From Companilactobacillus nodensis DSM 19682 = JCM 14932 = NBRC 107160 (lineage in GTDB: Bacteria > Bacillota > Bacilli > Lactobacillales > Lactobacillaceae): DNA of 64,000 nucleotides. The stretch spans positions 1 to 64,000 of the forward strand of contig NZ_BAMN01000007.1 of NCBI RefSeq assembly GCF_000615905.1, given 5' to 3'. The number at the start of each line of letters is the position of its first letter. The first letter of the stretch is position 1. Made by a program: the position numbers and the translations under genes. The notes under the pieces are model-generated. The model searched no databases, was not told the origin of the DNA, and saw only the letters and a program-made list of their open reading frames with translations. Below are positions 58,990 to 64,000 of the stretch, in pieces.

Positions 58990-59036
58990 AGTACTAAAAA
59001 AGCTGCCAGTCCGTTTGGATTTGGCAGCTTTTTGAA
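58990..59036 (-). terminator. Terminator of typA
   Basis: Stem AAAAGCTGCCA/TGGCAGCTTTT with flanking T-run on the minus strand. It lies downstream of the repeat copy B. Confidence 0.8.
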
Positions 59037-59060
59037 TTTTTGATTGATTAGATGTGTTTT

Positions 59061-59212
59061 ATTCAAAACGAGTTGCACAAAGCAACTTCCTGCGCTTTGT
59101 TCCACTCTCTACAAAACGCGCTTATGAAAGGCAAAACACTCCGCTTACTACGATTATCGATTGCACCAACTACGTTGGCACCATCAATAATCTAGGTAAT
59201 GCTCATGTTTTT
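59061..59212 (-). ncRNA. Structured intergenic repeat, copy B (candidate ncRNA family)
   Basis: Read on the minus strand: outer stem AAAACA/TGTTTT (59206-59211 with 59133-59138); conserved TGAGCATTACCTA; inner stem CTA-GATTATTG/CGATAATC-g-TAG; variable hairpin CCAAC/GTTGG; conserved TAGTAAGCGGAG. Next come a hairpin GCGTTTTGT/ACAAAGCGC that presents the loop AGAGAGTGGA, then AGTTGC/GCAACT and CTCGTTTTGA. Both paired stems differ in sequence from copy A but still pair. It lies between typA and its terminator, so it may be part of the typA mRNA 3' region. Confidence 0.6.
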
Positions 59213-59230
59213 AATACCTTTCAACACGCT

Positions 59231-61081
59231 CTAAGCCTTCTTAGACATCTTTCTTTGCTTGTCATACTTCTTACGTTCGTTTGTGCTTAAAATCTTCTTA
59301 CGTAATCTAACGCTCTTAGGTGTTACTTCACAGAGTTCGTCATCGTTTAGGAATTCGATTGATTGTTCTAGTGACATTTCCTTAGGAGTCTTGATTGCAG
59401 CAGCGTGATCTTTACCAGAAGCACGAGTATTTGTAAGGTTCTTACCTTTTGTAACAGTAACAGCGATATCTTGATCACGGTTACTTTCACCAACAACCAT
59501 ACCCTCATATACTTCAACACCAGCACCGATGAACAATTGTCCACGGTCTTCTACTGATTGCAAACTATAAGTAGTTGATGGACCTTGGTTGATTGAAACC
59601 AAAGCACCAGTTCTTCTACCTGGTTCCCAGTTCTTAACTACTGGCTTGTATTCTTCGAATGTGTGGTTCATGATACCATAACCACCAGTCATTGATAGGA
59701 ACTCTGTTGAGTAACCGATCAAACCACGTGAAGGTGCTGAGAAGATCAAACGAGTTTGACCATTTCCAGTACTTTCCATGTTCTTCATATCACCTTTTCT
59801 TTGTGACATTGAGTCAATAACTGAACCAACGTATTGATCAGGTGTATCGATTGTAACTTCCTCATAAGGTTCGCTGTTTACGCCGTCAACATTCTTGTAA
59901 ATAACTTCTGGACGAGATAGTTGTAATTCGAAACCTTCACGTCTCATTTCTTCAACAAGGATTGACAAGTGAAGTTCACCACGTCCTGAAACCATCCAAG
60001 CACCAGCTTGATCAGTATTCTCAACTTTTAGTGAAACATCAGTGTGTAGTTGTTTTCTTAAACGTTCTTCGATCTTTCTAGCAGTAACTTCTGTACCTTC
60101 ACGACCAGCGAAAGGCGAGTTGTTTTGTAGGAACATCATTTGTAGTGTAGGTTCATCGATACGTAGCAATGGTAGAGCTTCTTCGTGGTCAACTGGACAT
60201 ACAGTTTCACCAACGTAGATATCTTCCATACCAGAAACAGCAATTAAGTCTCCGGCTTTTGCTTCTTGAACTTCAACACGATCTAGACCTAAGAAACCAA
60301 AGATCTTAGTAACACGGAAGTTCTTAGTTGAGCCATCAAGCTTCATAACAGTAACGTTATCACCAATCTTGATTGTTCCTCGGAATACACGTCCAATACC
60401 GATACGACCAACATAATCGTTGTAGTCTAGTAGGGCAACTTGGAATTGTAGAGGTTCGTCTGAGTTATCGATAGGAGCAGGAATTGTCTTAAGGATAGTA
60501 TCAAACAATGGATTCATAGTGTGTTCTTGCTTAGCGGGATCTGAATCGTAACTTGATGTTCCGTTGATAGCTGAAGCATAGATAACTGGGAAGTCTAATT
60601 GTGAATCGTCAGCACCTAATTCGATGAACAATTCAAGAACTTCGTCAACAACTTCTTCAGGACGGGCACCTGGTCTATCAATCTTGTTGATAACAACGAT
60701 TGGTGTAAGGTGTTGTTCCAAAGCCTTCTTCAAAACAAAACGTGTTTGTGGCATTGTTCCTTCATAAGCATCAACAACAAGTAGAACACCATCAACCATC
60801 TTCATGATACGTTCAACTTCACCACCGAAGTCAGCGTGTCCTGGTGTATCCAAAATATTGATCTTCTTGCCATCGTAATCAACAGCAGTATTCTTTGAAA
60901 GGATTGTGATACCACGTTCCTTTTCGATTGCATTAGTATCCATAGCACGATCTTGAATTTGGTAGTGCTCGCCTAATGTATCTGATTGCTTTAGCATTTC
61001 ATTAACTAAGGTAGTCTTACCGTGGTCAACGTGGGCAATAATGGCAATATTTCTAATATCTTCTCTTCTTTTTTCAGTCAA
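59231..61081 (-). CDS. typA: Translational GTPase TypA/BipA
   Basis: About 616 residues. The GTPase domain has [19 protein letters not shown] and [13 protein letters not shown]-like domains and the TypA-specific C-terminal domain follow. It binds ribosomes under stress. The start is placed at a TTG (61081) that has GGAAGGAAG upstream and gives the family N-terminus [14 protein letters not shown]. An ATG at 61108 lacks a site. Confidence 0.93.
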   Translation of the reverse strand: MTEKRREDIRNIAIIAHVDHGKTTLVNEMLKQSDTLGEHYQIQDRAMDTNAIEKERGITILSKNTAVDYDGKKINILDTPGHADFGGEVERIMKMVDGVLLVVDAYEGTMPQTRFVLKKALEQHLTPIVVINKIDRPGARPEEVVDEVLELFIELGADDSQLDFPVIYASAINGTSSYDSDPAKQEHTMNPLFDTILKTIPAPIDNSDEPLQFQVALLDYNDYVGRIGIGRVFRGTIKIGDNVTVMKLDGSTKNFRVTKIFGFLGLDRVEVQEAKAGDLIAVSGMEDIYVGETVCPVDHEEALPLLRIDEPTLQMMFLQNNSPFAGREGTEVTARKIEERLRKQLHTDVSLKVENTDQAGAWMVSGRGELHLSILVEEMRREGFELQLSRPEVIYKNVDGVNSEPYEEVTIDTPDQYVGSVIDSMSQRKGDMKNMESTGNGQTRLIFSAPSRGLIGYSTEFLSMTGGYGIMNHTFEEYKPVVKNWEPGRRTGALVSINQGPSTTYSLQSVEDRGQLFIGAGVEVYEGMVVGESNRDQDIAVTVTKGKNLTNTRASGKDHAAAIKTPKEMSLEQSIEFLNDDELCEVTPKSVRLRKKILSTNERKKYDKQRKMSKKA

Positions 61082-61125
61082 AGTATTTCTTCCTTCCATA
61101 AACGACAATAATAATCACTTGCAAT

Positions 61126-61155
61126 AAAAAAACTGTGATTGTAATTCACAGTTCA
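61126..61155 (-). terminator. Terminator of the IMPase gene
   Basis: Stem ACTGTGA/TCACAGT followed by seven T on the minus strand. Confidence 0.8.
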
Positions 61156-61938
61156 GTCACAATTTTTAACCGTCTTAAGCACTTCAGAAACGACGTTCTG
61201 GGTGCCAGCTATTACGACTTGTGATTTTAGCATATTTACAGGGGTATCGTCAACACTTGTGACACTTAAACCTGCACCTTCACACAATACTCGTCCAGCT
61301 GCTAAATCCCACGGAGCTAAATATGACATGTACATAACTTCTTTACCTAATAATAAATGTTCAAAAATAATTCCCGCACTACCGTACACTCTAAGGCCAC
61401 TACTATTCTTCACAACCTCTTGAGTATTAAGATAATTATTAAGTGCCATTGGTGCACTTATATCTATCAAACCGTCAATTAATGCTTTATTCTCTGGTAA
61501 ATTTATTTTTTCGTTATCACAAAAAATTCCATAATTTGGTCCACCATGAAAAATTTTGTTACGCATAACATCAATGATCCCGCCAATGAACGGTTTACCA
61601 TCCAAATATACACCGATCATTGAGGCAAAATCATCCCCACGCTTAACAAAATTCATCGTACCATCGATTGGATCAACGAAGAAGACTAATCCATCCATCG
61701 ACTGAACATCGTCGCCAAAACCCTCTTCACTAACAATGGTAGCTTCAGGATATGCCTCTTTGATCATCGAAACAACAAATTGTTCGGTAGATTTGTCAAA
61801 GTTAGTCACCAAATCATTACGATCCTTTTTGGTATCAACTAATTTGTTCTTTGTTGTATCAATAACTAGACTTCGTCCAACTTCACTTAATACTTTAACA
61901 ACAAATTCATCTATTCCTTTAGTTGTTATTTCCATCAT
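61153..61938 (-). CDS. Inositol monophosphatase family protein
   Basis: About 261 residues. The lithium-sensitive phosphatase motifs are FFVDPIDGTMNFVKRGDDFA (metal aspartates) near residues 85-104 and SYLAPWDLAAGRVLCEGAG near residue 220. VSEEG supplies the third ligand. The substrate (inositol phosphate, PAP, fructose bisphosphate or NADP) is not determinable. The start is one of two adjacent ATGs near 61938 with AGGA upstream. It overlaps the UPF0223 gene by 20 bases. Confidence 0.87.
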   Translation of the reverse strand: MMEITTKGIDEFVVKVLSEVGRSLVIDTTKNKLVDTKKDRNDLVTNFDKSTEQFVVSMIKEAYPEATIVSEEGFGDDVQSMDGLVFFVDPIDGTMNFVKRGDDFASMIGVYLDGKPFIGGIIDVMRNKIFHGGPNYGIFCDNEKINLPENKALIDGLIDISAPMALNNYLNTQEVVKNSSGLRVYGSAGIIFEHLLLGKEVMYMSYLAPWDLAAGRVLCEGAGLSVTSVDDTPVNMLKSQVVIAGTQNVVSEVLKTVKNCD

Positions 61939-62212
61939 AAATCCTGACTTTCCCATTATTCTTAGTTTTTTGGCTCTGTTTAAATACTTGGTAAATCGAA
62001 TATCCTGATTCAAACTCAAAATCTTTATCTAATTGTTTCTGTTCCATCTTCATAGGTACTACTTGCTGAAAGGCTCGATACTTCTGTAAGAAATCTTCTC
62101 GCTTGATTCCATGCTCATAAGCTGTCTCGACCGCATTATACAATGCGATGACCTTGACGATATCATCCTGATTCCAGTCGCTATTCAATGGATAGCTATA
62201 ATTTTCTTGCAT
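61919..62212 (-). CDS. UPF0223 family protein
   Basis: A 97-residue protein with SYPLNSDWNQDDIVKVIALYNAVE, EHGIKREDFLQKYRAFQQVVPMKMEQKQLDKDFE and SGYSIYQVFK, matching the small conserved UPF0223 family, of unknown function. The ATG at 62212 has AAGGGGAAAA upstream. It sits between pdhD and the IMPase gene, as in many lactobacilli. Confidence 0.88.
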   Translation of the reverse strand: MQENYSYPLNSDWNQDDIVKVIALYNAVETAYEHGIKREDFLQKYRAFQQVVPMKMEQKQLDKDFEFESGYSIYQVFKQSQKTKNNGKVRIYDGNNN

Positions 62213-62258
62213 TAGTATTTTCCCCTTCACCAATAATTCTTTTTCAATACCTCCACTA

Positions 62259-62290
62259 TATCAAAAAAAGCGATGCAATTGCATCGCTTA
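62259..62290 (-). terminator. Terminator of the pyruvate dehydrogenase operon
   Basis: Near-perfect palindrome AAGCGATGCA/TGCATCGCTT followed by a seven-T run on the minus strand. Confidence 0.88.
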
Positions 62291-62303
62291 AGTATTATTA
62301 ACA

Positions 62304-63731
62304 TTAAATATGTGTAGGATAACCGATCAAGATGTCTGCGGCTTCTTGAATTGGTTCGCCTAATGTTGGATGTGGGTGAATTGTCAATGCAATGTCTTCG
62401 GCATTTAGTTGGCAATTTACGGCAACACTCAACTCAGAGATCAAGTCACTTGCACCAGGTCCAACGATTTGTCCACCTAGTAATGTGCCTGTCTCTTTGT
62501 CAGCAATTAACTTAACGAATCCTTCAGCAGCATCCAAACTTACAGCACGGGCGTTACCAGCGAATGGGAACTTAGCAACGTTAACTTCGATGCCTTTGTC
62601 CTTAGCTTCTGTTTGAGTAATACCAACTGTAGCTAGTTCTGGATCTGTAAAGCAGACTGCAGGAACGCCGATATAGTCGTTCTCTGTATTCTTACCAGAG
62701 ATTGCGCCAGCAACCGTCTTAGCTTCAAAGAAAGCCTTGTGAGCCAATGCTGGTCCAGCAACGATATCACCAATTGCCCAGATATTGTCAACTGAAGTAC
62801 GACCTTGCTTGTCTACTTCAACTAAGCCACGGTCTGTAGTCTTGACACTTGTCATTTCTAGACCGAAGTTATCAGTATTTGGACGACGTCCAACAGTTAC
62901 CATGCAGTAATCTGCTTCGATAGTTGTTGGTTTGCTGTCAATTTCATAAGTAACCTTAACACCATTGTCAGTTTCTTCACTATTCTTAGCCATGGCATTA
63001 GTAATAATTGTTACACCTTTCTTTTCAAGGTTCTTCTTAACAATTGATACCATGTCTTTTTCGAAGTTAGGAATGATTTGTGGTGATCCTTCAAGGATAG
63101 TTACGTGTGCACCTAAGTCAGCATATGCACCGGCTAATTCTGTACCTACATAACCACCACCGATGATTACAAATTCCTTAGGTACTTCAGGAAGATTCAA
63201 ACCACCTGTAGAATCAATGACACGTTCACCAAACTTGAATCCACGGATTTCGATAGGACGACTACCAGTAGCCAAAATCAAGTTCTTAAACTTAATAGTT
63301 TGGCCGCCACCGTTATCCATGAATTGACGTGGGCCACTTGGCATAACACGTAGTTGTGAATCGTTGTCCAAATATGCTTCACCGTTGATCAATTCAACGT
63401 GATGCTTCTTTAACAACATTTCAACACCACTTGTCATACGAGCAACAACTTTTTCGTCTTTCCAAGCTTGTGTCTTAGCGAAGTCAATAACTGCGTCACT
63501 TGTAGTAATACCATAAGTTGATGAGTCCTTGGCTTGTTGTAGTCTGTGTCCAGCTGTGATAAGTGCCTTAGAAGGAACACATCCAACGTTTAGACATACA
63601 CCACCAACTGTATCTGATTTTTCAATAACTGTAACTGATTGTCCTAATTCTGAAGCTCTAATAGCGGCAACATAGCCACCAGGGCCTGAACCAATGATAA
63701 CAGTATCTTTTTCAATAACATTCTCAGCCAT
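62304..63731 (-). CDS. pdhD: Dihydrolipoamide dehydrogenase of the pyruvate dehydrogenase complex (E3)
   Basis: A 475-residue flavoprotein with GSGPGGYVAA, the redox disulfide GGVCLNVGCVPSK (Cys46/Cys51), GGGYVGTELAG for NAD and HPHPTLGEP at the active site. It is more distant from the BKD E3 at 24 kb than ordinary duplicates, so they are separate lineages. It directly follows the E2 gene, in the pdhABCD order. Confidence 0.94.
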   Translation of the reverse strand: MAENVIEKDTVIIGSGPGGYVAAIRASELGQSVTVIEKSDTVGGVCLNVGCVPSKALITAGHRLQQAKDSSTYGITTSDAVIDFAKTQAWKDEKVVARMTSGVEMLLKKHHVELINGEAYLDNDSQLRVMPSGPRQFMDNGGGQTIKFKNLILATGSRPIEIRGFKFGERVIDSTGGLNLPEVPKEFVIIGGGYVGTELAGAYADLGAHVTILEGSPQIIPNFEKDMVSIVKKNLEKKGVTIITNAMAKNSEETDNGVKVTYEIDSKPTTIEADYCMVTVGRRPNTDNFGLEMTSVKTTDRGLVEVDKQGRTSVDNIWAIGDIVAGPALAHKAFFEAKTVAGAISGKNTENDYIGVPAVCFTDPELATVGITQTEAKDKGIEVNVAKFPFAGNARAVSLDAAEGFVKLIADKETGTLLGGQIVGPGASDLISELSVAVNCQLNAEDIALTIHPHPTLGEPIQEAADILIGYPTHI

Positions 63732-63733
63732 AA

Positions 63734-64000
63734 CTAGCCCTCCATCAGTAACATGTCTGGTTCATGCAATAATTTCTTTAATAGATTCAATGCGTTTTGT
63801 GCCAAAGCACCATCGATCAATCTGTGATCGTATGTTAATGAAAGCTTCAACATCTTACCAACTGCGATGTTGCCATCATCATCAACGTATGGTTCATTAG
63901 CAATCTTACCAACACCTAGAATAGCAACTTCGGGTTGGTTGATAACTGGTGTAAACCAGCCGCCACCGATTGATCCAACGTTACTAATAGTGATTGAGCC
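63734..64000 (-). CDS. pdhC: Dihydrolipoamide acetyltransferase (pyruvate dehydrogenase E2), 3' end only
   Basis: Partial: the gene enters from beyond the window end. The visible C-terminus reads toward [22 protein letters not shown] and ends with [18 protein letters not shown], the E2 catalytic-domain tail. [16 protein letters not shown] carries the active-site histidine. It ends just before pdhD, so the window stops inside a pdh operon. Confidence 0.9.
   Translation of the reverse strand, partial: GSITISNVGSIGGGWFTPVINQPEVAILGVGKIANEPYVDDDGNIAVGKMLKLSLTYDHRLIDGALAQNALNLLKKLLHEPDMLLMEG

Noticed and set aside
59054-59290. Plus-strand ORF of 78 codons over repeat copy B
   Set aside because: It runs antisense through the structured repeat and into the typA 3' end, without a ribosome site or domain; coincidental.

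Overview
The window is low-GC, gene-dense chromosomal DNA of a lactic acid bacterium (Lactobacillaceae). The evidence is PepV, trigger factor-EF-Tu, RNase J2 next to rpsO, T-box and PyrR leaders, cre-like sites, and the Firmicute order ftsW-ylbG-rsmD-coaD-ylbL-comEA-comEC-holA. A branched-chain keto-acid (ptb-buk-bkdDABC-leuDH) operon fits a Companilactobacillus-like species, but that placement is an inference. I see no rRNA, tRNA, IS element, prophage or CRISPR array.

Layout. 0.1-12 kb holds single metabolic genes and short operons: esterase, NupC-type nucleoside permease, orphan CitX, a glutamine amidotransferase cut by an amber codon, guanine deaminase plus purine permease, an Eis-type acetyltransferase, an RpiR regulator with PTS IIA/IIB, a HAD phosphatase and AroA. 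12-19.4 kb has PepV, two tandem YfcC carriers and a PadR/DUF4097 pair. 19.5-28.9 kb is the branched-chain amino-acid module: leucine dehydrogenase, keto-acid dehydrogenase, phosphotransbutyrylase and butyrate kinase, with a divergent APC permease. 28.9-33.7 kb has MarR/MFS, GNAT, a small orphan protein and a lactate permease with an unusual leader. 33.8-38.5 kb is pyrBCFED behind a PyrR attenuator. 38.6-64 kb is mostly core: NhaC, TyrS with a T-box, LytTR/DUF3021, EngB, ClpX, Tig, Tuf, RNase J2, S15, S20, HolA, ComEC, ComEA, an YlbL/SepM protease, CoaD, RsmD, YlbG, FtsW, TypA, IMPase, UPF0223 and the end of a pyruvate dehydrogenase operon.

Working together: amino acids liberated by PepV can feed the branched-chain module, where transamination or LeuDH gives keto acids, BKD gives acyl-CoA, and Ptb/Buk yield ATP. 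The purine genes (NupC, GuaD, NCS2 permease) are salvage functions and the pyr operon is de novo synthesis.

Two things stand out. First, nine single-base deletions break seven genes, including coaD and pyrB. All are deletions, mostly in short homopolymers, so sequence error is more likely than gene decay. Second, two intergenic copies of a structured repeat (about 11.9-12.05 kb on + and 59.06-59.21 kb on -) keep the same fold with compensatory base changes and a conserved loop, which suggests an RNA family I cannot name.
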